This document shows, in pieces, positions 55,298 to 62,708 of a DNA stretch of 64,000 nucleotides. The translations under genes were made by a program, and so were the position numbers. Each line of letters begins with the position of its first letter. Position 1 is the stretch's first letter. Origin of the DNA: Erythrobacter sp. YJ-T3-07 (GTDB taxonomy: Bacteria; Pseudomonadota; Alphaproteobacteria; Sphingomonadales; Sphingomonadaceae); NCBI RefSeq assembly GCF_015999305.1, contig NZ_JAEAGP010000001.1, positions 2,294,001-2,358,000 on the forward strand, read 5' to 3'. The notes under the pieces are model-generated. The model worked only from the letters and a program-made list of their open reading frames with translations. It searched no databases and was not told where the DNA came from.

Positions 55298-57060
55298 ATG
55301 TCGCGAACCCGTCGGTGGAGCCGCTGGGCCAGCGGCGGAGCTTCGGCGAAAATGGTCCTCTTGAGCACGGGCCGGAAATCCTTGCGCCAGATATCCTCAA
55401 GGCCGCGCGCCTCGCGTTGCAGCGCGGAAATCTCCGCTTCGCGATCCTCGACATCCGCTCTGGCGAGCGTTCGCAATCCGTAACGGACCTTGCCCAGCGA
55501 GGTCAGGAAGGCATCGATAGTCTCGCCTGCAAGGTCGGCGGCGGCATAGTCTTCGCCGAGCACCATCTCTTGCGCCAGTGCGGCGCGCAGCCAAGCGGTG
55601 TGAGGCTCGCCAGGCGCAGGCCGCTCGGGCGACTGGAGTTCGAACGCGCCCGCAACCCGCGCCACGGAGAGGCTGTCCGCCGGAGCAGCTACACCCGTCA
55701 GCAAGCGTGCAAGACGCGGCATCACGGCATCGAGACGCGCCTCCAGAGTGCTCAGCCGAGCCGGATCGGTGCCTGCCTCAGCGATGTCGCGAGTCAGCGT
55801 TCCGGTGACAGCGCGAAACCGCTTGTCGAACTCGTAATAGCTGTTCTCCAGATATTGCCCGGCACGCCGGTCTTCGCTCAGCAGCCACGCGGAATCGTCC
55901 GCGCAGGCATCGATCATCTCACTCTCATAGCCGGCGAAGGCCGGTGGTTCTTCGGGCGGAGCGGCGGAGGGCGCGTCGGCCAGCACGACATCCTCGAACC
56001 GCCGCGTGTCGAGGAAGAACAGCGCATATTCGTCGGCTGTGTCCGAGAAAGCCTCCGCTGCGGGCGAGCGATAGCGCTCGAAGGTGACGGCCACGCGGTT
56101 GTGGCGGATCGTGGTGTCGCCGATCAGAACGCGCTCGTCCGGCCCCAGATCGAAAAAGGGCAGCGTGCCGGAGATGTAGCGCCGCTCGGGAAAGGACCAC
56201 AGCCGCTGGATACGGTCCCCGGTCACCAGCAGGCCGAGGCTATGCAGGCTGCGATGGGCGGGCAGCAGGTTCGGCGAGTAATCGGCAACCAGCAGCTGGT
56301 TACCGTCGGGCCCGTAGATTTCGGTGCAGACGCCGTCCTCGCCGCAGATCGCACCATTGCGGGCGACGTGAAAGGCATAGAGACCATAGCCCTGCGCCAC
56401 CTGGAACGGGCAGCCTTCGCCCGCCTCGCCGAACGGATCGGCGACGAGCGGTGGCAGGACATTCCCACCATTCGCATCCCGCAGTCCGCAGGTGGTATCG
56501 GCGCGCCAGACGGTCAGCGCCTCGTCCTGCCATGCGGCCGTCACGTCGGGCAGAGGCGGCGGTATCCGGTCGATCTCTTCGGCGTTGGGTTCGTCGGCCA
56601 GACGCTCGGGTTCGAGCGAGAGCGCGAGGACAGCGACCTTGCCCTTCTCGACCCGCCGGGTGATGCGCATTGCATCAACCTGTGCGGCCTCAGCCAGCTG
56701 CCAGCTCGCCATCGGCCCCGCCTCGCGCGGCTCCATATCGAGACCGTGCAGGCGTTTCAGCTCTGCCGTGAAGCGGGCGTGCGGATCGAACGCCTTCCCG
56801 TCCAGCCGAACGATATTGCTGACGATGATCGCCAGGCCGGGCTCTTCATGCGGCCCGACCTCGCAGATATTGCGCGGCTGGGCGACCTGTTCCTGCCAGC
56901 ATTGGGCGTGGAGATAGCCCCAGCTTTCGGCCTCGTCAGCGGGTTTCGCGAGCGCGGGAGTGGCAAGCAGGCTGACGGACACGATCGCCGCAAAGCCTGC
57001 AGCCATTGCGCGGATCCATTTCGTGCCGCCCGGTCCGCGCGCGTGCTCCGGCGCACTCAT
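55276..57060 (-). CDS. Large exported protein, N-terminal unknown region plus duplicated domain (unknown operon gene B)
   Basis: A 594-residue protein with a long signal peptide (residues 1-39, WIRAMAAGFAAIVSVSLLATPALA). Residues about 45-360 are a Cys-containing, beta-rich region of unknown type (CGEDGVCTEIYGPDGNQLLV, RRYISGTLPFFDLG). Residues about 375-594 are a copy of the domain in genes C and D (DACADDSAWLL, QYLENSYYEFDKRF, HTAWLRAALAQEMVLGEDYA, IDAFLTSLGKVRYGL, WRKDFRPVLKR, HRRVRDMCSDL). Its ATG overlaps the preceding stop by one base (TGATG). A longer frame to 57141 lies inside gene A. Confidence 0.82.
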   Translation of the reverse strand: MSAPEHARGPGGTKWIRAMAAGFAAIVSVSLLATPALAKPADEAESWGYLHAQCWQEQVAQPRNICEVGPHEEPGLAIIVSNIVRLDGKAFDPHARFTAELKRLHGLDMEPREAGPMASWQLAEAAQVDAMRITRRVEKGKVAVLALSLEPERLADEPNAEEIDRIPPPLPDVTAAWQDEALTVWRADTTCGLRDANGGNVLPPLVADPFGEAGEGCPFQVAQGYGLYAFHVARNGAICGEDGVCTEIYGPDGNQLLVADYSPNLLPAHRSLHSLGLLVTGDRIQRLWSFPERRYISGTLPFFDLGPDERVLIGDTTIRHNRVAVTFERYRSPAAEAFSDTADEYALFFLDTRRFEDVVLADAPSAAPPEEPPAFAGYESEMIDACADDSAWLLSEDRRAGQYLENSYYEFDKRFRAVTGTLTRDIAEAGTDPARLSTLEARLDAVMPRLARLLTGVAAPADSLSVARVAGAFELQSPERPAPGEPHTAWLRAALAQEMVLGEDYAAADLAGETIDAFLTSLGKVRYGLRTLARADVEDREAEISALQREARGLEDIWRKDFRPVLKRTIFAEAPPLAQRLHRRVRDMCSDLRQ

Positions 57061-58268
57061 CACACGCCGCCCCCATCCGCCTTCAGCACCCGCCGAATTC
57101 GCCGATCCGCGTCCAGATTGGCCGCGTTCATCGCTTTCCACGCGTCCGCAACGCCCGTCAGCGGGGTGCGCAGGGTCACCGTATCGATCCGCCCGTCCTC
57201 CAGCCGCATCGCAAAGCTCGCGGTGAGGAACGCGGCATTCGGGTCGAGGATCATGCGCATCTCGTCCGGCGAGAGCAGCGCGATGGCGTGAATGCGATAG
57301 CTGGCGAAGCTGGTGTAGAAGGTCGGTGAGTTTCCGGGAACGCTCCGGAATGACGCGGTCTGTTCCAGACGGCGGCGCGTGCCGTCGCGCATTTCCAGCC
57401 CGAGGGTCGCAGCATCATCGGCCACCAGTATGTCGAACATGTAGGCCTGGAAATGCAGCTGCGGGAACTGGTCGAACTCTGCGATGCTGGTGGTCATTCC
57501 GGTCTTGGCGGCAAATTCCGCGCTCAGGTTGGTCAGTCTGTCGCCCCCGTCGGCCATCTTCAGGCGCTGCATCTCGATGCTGAACGCCCATTGGCCGACG
57601 CTGTTTGCCGCAGGGCTACCGTCCTCCGCCTTCACTGCCCTGTTGGTCGCGGCGATATAGGCAATCCCGCTCAGGTCCGTCCGCGCCAGATCGATCCGGC
57701 GATCTTCCGATGCGGCCCAGGGCGCGGGCGCGAACGCGATGCCCTGGGAGAAGAGATTGCCGACCTTGTTCCACGCGAGTCCACGCACGAAGCCGGCCTC
57801 ATCCTCCACCAGCTCGACGCCGGGCAGCGTCTCGCCCGAAAGCTGATCGCAGAAGCGGTTCTTGCCCGCCCGATACCGGCACAGGCTTTCGAGAGCGGGA
57901 CGAAAGAACTGTCCCTTGCACTTCGGAATATTGGCCAGATGTTTCGCAGCCTCGCGCTCCAGCTCGTCCAGCCGATTGCTTTCCTCCTGCTCGTCAGGCC
58001 CATATTTGTGGTTGCGAGGCAGCGCCGCGCGTCGCCGCGCGATCTCTGCGGGCACGTCCTCGAACGAATAAGCGATCGCGCAGACTTCGTGATTCCAGTT
58101 GGCGTCGGCGTAGGCAGGGCGCTGTGCTGCGGACGCCGCCTGCTGCGTGGCGGACATGCTTCCTCCCCACGGAGAAGCGATCAGCGGGATGGTGTCGGTC
58201 TTCGCGGCGGCGGGCTGCGCGAGCAGGCCTGCCAGCCCGGCAATTGCCATGAGAGGCTTCGGCTTCAT
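57060..58268 (-). CDS. Exported protein of unknown function (operon gene A)
   Basis: A 402-residue protein with a signal peptide (residues 1-22, IAGLAGLLAQPAAA). An early Cys-rich helical part (NHEVCAIAYSFEDVPAEIAR, IPKCKGQFFRPALESLC, KNRFCDQL) is followed by a beta-rich part (QLHFQAYMFDILVADDAATLG, TRRRLEQTASFRSVPG, IHAIALLSPDEMRMIL). I do not recognise the family and see no catalytic motif. It is the first gene of the six-gene operon; no gene overlaps its upstream side, where an 84-bp gap could hold a promoter. Confidence 0.8.
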   Translation of the reverse strand: MKPKPLMAIAGLAGLLAQPAAAKTDTIPLIASPWGGSMSATQQAASAAQRPAYADANWNHEVCAIAYSFEDVPAEIARRRAALPRNHKYGPDEQEESNRLDELEREAAKHLANIPKCKGQFFRPALESLCRYRAGKNRFCDQLSGETLPGVELVEDEAGFVRGLAWNKVGNLFSQGIAFAPAPWAASEDRRIDLARTDLSGIAYIAATNRAVKAEDGSPAANSVGQWAFSIEMQRLKMADGGDRLTNLSAEFAAKTGMTTSIAEFDQFPQLHFQAYMFDILVADDAATLGLEMRDGTRRRLEQTASFRSVPGNSPTFYTSFASYRIHAIALLSPDEMRMILDPNAAFLTASFAMRLEDGRIDTVTLRTPLTGVADAWKAMNAANLDADRRIRRVLKADGGGV

Positions 58269-58352
58269 CTGCGTTCTCCACTATGGTGCGGCAATCGCGG
58301 CCGGGTTCAGGGGATGAGAGGGGCCTCGATATCGCCGCACAACCCGCGCGCT

Positions 58353-58757
58353 CTACGGATAGACGGTCGAAGGAAGCTGGCGGCAATACTGGCGCATCTG
58401 GGCGGTGGGCATGGTGGCGGGATTGCGCATCTTGCCCGCTTCGATCAGCTCGTTGAAATAATCCGCGTGGCGCGAAAGCTGCTCGTTCAGCTCGGTCAGG
58501 TCCTTGGCGAAGCGTCCCATCATGCCCGACTCATCGAGCACGAAGTACATCGCGTTGACGCTGCAGATCAGATCTTCCGCCAGGCGACCGCACTGGCCGA
58601 ACTCGTCATTGCCAGCCGCACAATCGTCGACCGGCGGAACGGCATACTGCCAGATATCGTCGAAATAGCCGTCGATCTCCTGGGCCGTTTCGGCCTGCGC
58701 TGGCGCTGCTGCCAGGGCAATTGCTGCCAGCGCGCAGGGAAGTGTGAGTGTCTTCAT
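58353..58757 (-). CDS. Small exported protein
   Basis: A 134-residue protein with a signal peptide (LPCALAAIALAAAPAQA). The mature ~112 residues are acidic and helical, with four Cys (VDDCAAG, FGQCGRL, LICSVNA, QYCRQL), suggesting two disulfides. The family is not recognised. It is 10 bp downstream of the next exported protein gene and 84 bp upstream of operon gene A, all on the minus strand. Confidence 0.75.
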   Translation of the reverse strand: MKTLTLPCALAAIALAAAPAQAETAQEIDGYFDDIWQYAVPPVDDCAAGNDEFGQCGRLAEDLICSVNAMYFVLDESGMMGRFAKDLTELNEQLSRHADYFNELIEAGKMRNPATMPTAQMRQYCRQLPSTVYP

Positions 58758-58767
58758 GGGGAATTCC

Positions 58768-59241
58768 TTAGGGATAGCCCGACCCGTTGTAGGTCGGGTG
58801 GGGAATACAGGGACGCCCATCGAGCGTTGCGTCGTAGGTGTAGGCACCGATCAGCGAGGGCGGGCGCCCGTCGGAATACCAGGTGGCGTTGTACCCGCGC
58901 CCGCCATTGGCCGAGCGGGGGCAGCGGTAGGCGGTGGAGGAGCGATAATGGCGATCCCGCTCACGGCGCGGGCGATAGTCATCCTCCTCCAACCGCCGGA
59001 TCGCGGCGCGCTTCGCCTCCAGGCACACGCTGTCGTGGCCCACAAAGCGCCCGTCGCGGTAGACCGCGCATTGCTCGTAATCGCCCTGCGAGAGCGACTG
59101 GGCAGCGGCTGGCGCTTGGCCGAGGCCAACAGCCGCGATCCCGAGCAAGGCCATTGCTGCGACCCTCGCATCCGCTGGTCTGGCGCAAGCCGAGTGCCCT
59201 GGCATCCCGAACCTCGACAATCCCGAAGCTGAGCCTGTCAT
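58768..59241 (-). CDS. Small exported Cys/Tyr-rich protein
   Basis: A 157-residue protein from the ATG at 59241, which follows GGGGAGA at good spacing; in-frame starts at 59205 and 59154 are alternatives. A long n-region precedes the signal core ([22 protein letters not shown]). The mature part contains [20 protein letters not shown] and a Tyr/Gly/Arg-rich tail ([18 protein letters not shown]). The family is not recognised. It is separated by 10 bp from the next gene. Confidence 0.68.
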   Translation of the reverse strand: MTGSASGLSRFGMPGHSACARPADARVAAMALLGIAAVGLGQAPAAAQSLSQGDYEQCAVYRDGRFVGHDSVCLEAKRAAIRRLEEDDYRPRRERDRHYRSSTAYRCPRSANGGRGYNATWYSDGRPPSLIGAYTYDATLDGRPCIPHPTYNGSGYP

Positions 59242-59331
59242 CGCAAGTCTCCCCTGCAAGGGGCCGCAACCGCAACGAGGCTGGTGGCGGCTGATCGGAC
59301 ATAAGCGGAGCGTCTTCGCTCCGACGACGCC

Positions 59332-59733
59332 TCACGTGGAAGGTTCGACCTTTCGCCAGGTCACGTCGACGAGCCCGCCAGACTTCTTGCGGCTGCAAGA
59401 AGAGCAAGAGCTCTCCCCAACATCGTGCGCCTTGACCCGGAAGTTGCAGCCCCTGTTCGAAGTGCCGTTGCCGAAGTGCAAGGTCCAGCAGACGTACATA
59501 TCGCGGCCCGTGTTGTTGCGCATGATCGTATAGCCGGACCCGCCACCATCATGCTCGCACGCTTCGATTTCGACCGCGCGACCCGATGGCCAGAAGGTAG
59601 CGTAGCAGTTCGACGACCGCGCCTTGGCTTCTTCTGCGATCGGAACTCCGGTGAGATAGCTGCCACCAGCCATCGTCAGCGCGACTGCAAGTGCAGGCAG
59701 CATGGTGCGGCGCACATTGATACTCAGATGCAT
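59332..59733 (-). CDS. Small exported Cys-rich protein
   Basis: A 133-residue protein with a signal peptide (RRTMLPALAVALTMAGGSYL). The mature part carries paired Cys (SSNCYATFWPSG, IEACEHDGG, YVCWTLHFGN, RGCNFRVKAHD, SSCSSC). The ATG at 59733 follows AAGGATC; an ATG at 59751 is possible. The family is not recognised. Directly upstream is an AT-rich region with a 9-bp inverted repeat, so this gene is the best candidate for a regulated promoter in the group. Confidence 0.72.
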   Translation of the reverse strand: MHLSINVRRTMLPALAVALTMAGGSYLTGVPIAEEAKARSSNCYATFWPSGRAVEIEACEHDGGGSGYTIMRNNTGRDMYVCWTLHFGNGTSNRGCNFRVKAHDVGESSCSSCSRKKSGGLVDVTWRKVEPST

Positions 59734-59841
59734 GATAATGATCCTTGCCATTGCGGTGAACGAACACCGATCGAGTGGACAGGATCGATTTGAGAGTCTT
59801 TGCCCAGCCCCTGAAAAGGGCTGAAACTTGTTTCCCGGAGA

Positions 59842-59874
59842 TTCTGAAAATTATGAATTACATGTTTTTCAGAA
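59842..59874. promoter_or_regulatory. Perfect 9-bp inverted repeat in an AT-rich intergenic patch
   Basis: TTCTGAAAA (59842-59850) and TTTTCAGAA (59866-59874) flank a 15-nt AT-rich spacer. A further CTGAAAA lies at 59811-59817, in the loop of a second hairpin (CAGCCC/GGGCTG, 59805-59823). CTGAAAA therefore occurs three times within 62 bp. The patch lies between the regulator gene and the first small exported gene. An operator is plausible; a terminator for the regulator gene is the alternative. Confidence 0.5.
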
Positions 59875-59887
59875 GGTTGCTGGAAGG

Positions 59888-61738
59888 TCAGCGCGCCGTG
59901 CGGATATTCAATCCAGCGAGCTCTTTCGCCTCTGCCAGTGCCGGATAGGTCTGCGGGAGGCCGTCCACCGCACCCAGAGCAGAGAGGCACGCCCGCCCCG
60001 CCTGCCGCGCAGCGCCGCTGTCGCCCCGCGCGAGCGCAATTTGCCCCGACAGGCAGTGCAGCCGGGCGCGCCAGGGATGGTCGGGTATGAAGCCGGCATG
60101 ATCCATCGCCTCGCGCGCCCGCCGCCGCTCATCCTCGGCCTCGTCCGCCTTGCCCAGTGCCGCCAGCGCACGCGCCCAGCGCATGTGAAAATGCACAGCC
60201 TTGCCCTCGCGGCCATAGAGCACGCGCGCACCGGTCTGCCGTGCCTCGCGCAAGAGACCTTCGGCACGCGCCGGGTCGCCCGCCTGAGCCTCCGCCAGCG
60301 CGAGCTCGCTCATCACATACAGCGTCCAGAAATGGTCCGAGCCGAGCGTTTCGCGATAGCGTGCGAGTTGCGGGCGCAGGATCGCCAGCGCAGCGGCCCC
60401 GTCGCCGCGCGACGACGCAGCGATCGCGCGGCTATAGGCTGGCGATTGCGCCTCCGGATGGTCCGGGCCGAGCGCGGCATCGAAGATCTTCTGCGCTGCA
60501 CCCAGATGCCGCTCTGCCCTTGCGTATTCCCCCATCGACACCAGAAAATCGCCATAGTCCGCGTGCGCCCATCCGGTGAGAGGATGCGATGCGCCCAGCG
60601 TCTTCTCGCGGATCGTCAGGTGCCGCCGGAACGCGGCATCGGCCAGATCGAAGCGCCCGAGCTTGCGCAGCGACAGGGCATGGAACCACTCCGCATCGGC
60701 GCGCTCGGCTGACGACAACCCTTTTGCGTCCTGCAGCACCTTGGCCAGCGAGGTGACCGCTCGATCATAGTCGCCGATCTCGAAATAGAGTTTTGCGCGC
60801 ACGATCTGGGCCGCGCCGAGCAGGGGCGAGCGTTCACGGATTGCGACCTCTTCCGCGCGCAGACAGATGCGTTCGGCGCGGCGCGTCTCCCCTGCAAGCC
60901 GCAGGTTCTGGCACAACCCGATGTCGACCGGGATGTTCTGGCGGGCAAGCGCTCCATGCAGGCTGGAGTTCAGCACCTGGGCGCGGTCGAAATGACTGAC
61001 CGCCTTTTCGTATTCGCCCCAGCCCGAAAAGGCCTGAGCGACGGTGCGATGAAGCATCGCGCGGGTCGCCGGATCGTCGCGCAACCGGTCGTCGATCGTC
61101 GCCGCCGTCCGTTCGACCACCTGGCGCAGCGACTGGTCCTGATAGCGCGGCGAATAGGGATCTGCCCCGGCAAGCAGGTCCGAAGACAGGAAGGCAAGCA
61201 AGCCCTCGACCTCGCGTTCCTGCTCTTTGACCTGCGCATTCATCGAAAGGGCCCACCAGCCGGCTGTTCCGGCAAGCGCCAGCCCGATTGCGGCAAGCGC
61301 GAGGGCACCCGACACCGTCGCGCGGCGAGGATCGCCGAACAGGCGCGCACCAAGGCGGGCGAGGAGATGTGCCTCGCCTGATCTGCCGAAGGTCTTGCCA
61401 CTCAGGCGCCTTACCGGGCCGACCAGCCGATAGCCGCTGCCATAGACCGCTTCGATCCGGGTTCCGTCCTCGCCCAGCGCCTGCCGCAACCGGCTGATCG
61501 CCTTGGCGAGCGAGTTTTCATGGACGATGCGGCCCGGCCAGCCGATTTCGAGCAATTCGTCCTTGCCGATAGGCTGATCGACCTGCCGGAGCAGTGCGCC
61601 GAGCAAGGCGACGCAAGTGCGATCGATCTCGACCGCCTGCCCCTCGATCGCCAGCGTGCCGCTCGCTTCGTCGAACAGGATACGGCCAAAGCGCCACCGC
61701 CCGGACTCGCTGCCTTCGATATCCATAAGGCAATTCAT
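59888..61738 (-). CDS. CadC/ToxR-like membrane winged-helix regulator with TPR periplasmic domain
   Basis: A 616-residue protein. The cytoplasmic N-terminus is an OmpR-type winged helix (WRFGRILFDEASGTLAIEGQ, IDRTCVALLGALLRQVDQPI, ENSLAKAISRLRQALGEDG, VYGSGYRLV). One membrane helix follows (ALALAAIGLALAGTAGWWAL). The large C-terminal part carries TPR repeats (LHRTVAQAFSGWGEYEKAVS, AEWFHALSLRKLGRFDLADA, DYGDFLVSMGEYARAERHLG). Such one-component regulators sense periplasmic signals and bind DNA directly. The start at 61738 (MNCLMDIEGS) fits the wing domain. It heads the minus-strand block of exported genes and is divergent from the atypical response regulator. Confidence 0.9.
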   Translation of the reverse strand: MNCLMDIEGSESGRWRFGRILFDEASGTLAIEGQAVEIDRTCVALLGALLRQVDQPIGKDELLEIGWPGRIVHENSLAKAISRLRQALGEDGTRIEAVYGSGYRLVGPVRRLSGKTFGRSGEAHLLARLGARLFGDPRRATVSGALALAAIGLALAGTAGWWALSMNAQVKEQEREVEGLLAFLSSDLLAGADPYSPRYQDQSLRQVVERTAATIDDRLRDDPATRAMLHRTVAQAFSGWGEYEKAVSHFDRAQVLNSSLHGALARQNIPVDIGLCQNLRLAGETRRAERICLRAEEVAIRERSPLLGAAQIVRAKLYFEIGDYDRAVTSLAKVLQDAKGLSSAERADAEWFHALSLRKLGRFDLADAAFRRHLTIREKTLGASHPLTGWAHADYGDFLVSMGEYARAERHLGAAQKIFDAALGPDHPEAQSPAYSRAIAASSRGDGAAALAILRPQLARYRETLGSDHFWTLYVMSELALAEAQAGDPARAEGLLREARQTGARVLYGREGKAVHFHMRWARALAALGKADEAEDERRRAREAMDHAGFIPDHPWRARLHCLSGQIALARGDSGAARQAGRACLSALGAVDGLPQTYPALAEAKELAGLNIRTAR

Positions 61739-61928
61739 AACCGCAATTCGGCGGTGCACAATCGGCCATACAGGCGGGGGGCGAGGAGGACTTTCACCTT
61801 CAAGGCCGAATAGGGAGACGGGAGCCCGAATACATTGCGGGACTGGCTCTTTTCGTTCCGCCATGCCCCCGTCACGAACCGGTCACACGATGACGGCACG
61901 GCTGCGCGGCAAAGAGGTCGATCCAGCC

Positions 61929-62603
61929 ATGCGCAAGGTCAATATCCTGCTGACCGGGGAACTGCCCGGCCCCAGCCCGCAGAGCGCGGCGGGGGAGATG
62001 TTCGATTTCCAGAAGATCGGCCCCGGCGGCCCGTCTGCGCTGGTCGACGGGCCAACCTGGATCTTCGTCGACTGGATCATGCCCGAAATCTCCGGGCTGG
62101 AAATGGTCCGCCGCCTGCGCGCCGACGATCGGCTGGCCGATGCCCACATCACGATCGTGCTGGAGCAGGACGACGACGAGGATCGTCGCCGCGCGATCAA
62201 GGCGGGCGCGGATGATTACGTGGTCGGCCCGCTCGATCGCAATGGCGTGCTCGACCGCATCCTGACGCTGCAATCGCAGCATGGAATCCAGCGCTCGCCG
62301 CCGCGCAAGCGGGTCGGCCTGCTGGAAGTCGTTCCCGCCGCGCAGCAGGCGCGGTGGGATGGCACGCCGCTGAAGCTGAGCCCGAACGAGTTCCGCCTGC
62401 TGCGCTTCCTCGTCGAACATCGCGACGAGGTGCTTTCGCGTCAGCGGATCATCGAGGGGCTCGGCAAGCTGGAGCCGCCGATCGACGAACGCACGGTCGA
62501 TGTGTGGATCGGGCGACTGCGGCGGGCATTCCGGGCAGCGGATGGGCCAGAGGCAATCCGCACGGTGCGCAAGCAGGGCTACGCCTTCGATCTGGAGGGC
62601 TGA
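61929..62603 (+). CDS. Atypical response regulator with winged-helix output
   Basis: A 224-residue protein with a receiver-like domain and an OmpR-type DNA-binding domain (LKLSPNEFRLLRFLVEHRDE, VDVWIGRLRRAF, IRTVRKQGYAFDLEG). The phospho-Asp position is kept (D48, FVDWIMPEISGLEM), but the N-terminal acidic pair is absent (RKVNILLTGELPG), the switch Thr/Ser is missing (ITIVLEQ) and the conserved Lys is Gly (DDYVVGPL). It therefore probably works without normal phosphorylation. Starts at 61863 and 61890 are possible; 61929 has AGAGG upstream, somewhat far. No kinase gene is adjacent. Confidence 0.85.
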   Translation: MRKVNILLTGELPGPSPQSAAGEMFDFQKIGPGGPSALVDGPTWIFVDWIMPEISGLEMVRRLRADDRLADAHITIVLEQDDDEDRRRAIKAGADDYVVGPLDRNGVLDRILTLQSQHGIQRSPPRKRVGLLEVVPAAQQARWDGTPLKLSPNEFRLLRFLVEHRDEVLSRQRIIEGLGKLEPPIDERTVDVWIGRLRRAFRAADGPEAIRTVRKQGYAFDLEG

Positions 62604-62650
62604 GGCCGGGTCGTCGCAGGACCGCCCGCTTTCACTCCAACACTCAAAAA

Positions 62651-62685
62651 GAAAAGGCCCGCGGGATCACCGCGGGCCTTTCCAG
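62651..62685. terminator. Bidirectional intrinsic terminator
   Basis: GGCCCGCGG (62656-62664) pairs perfectly with CCGCGGGCC (62670-62678). TTT follows on the plus strand, and on the minus strand the stem is followed by TTTTCTTTTT. It serves the response regulator gene and the convergent TonB-dependent receptor gene. Confidence 0.93.
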
Positions 62686-62708
62686 TCCTGATGCGTGGGG
62701 GAGGCGCG

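Noticed and set aside
55255..57291. 678-residue plus-strand frame opposite the exported-protein operon
   Set aside because: The minus-strand frames have signal peptides, coupled starts and the shared domain; the plus frame has none of these.
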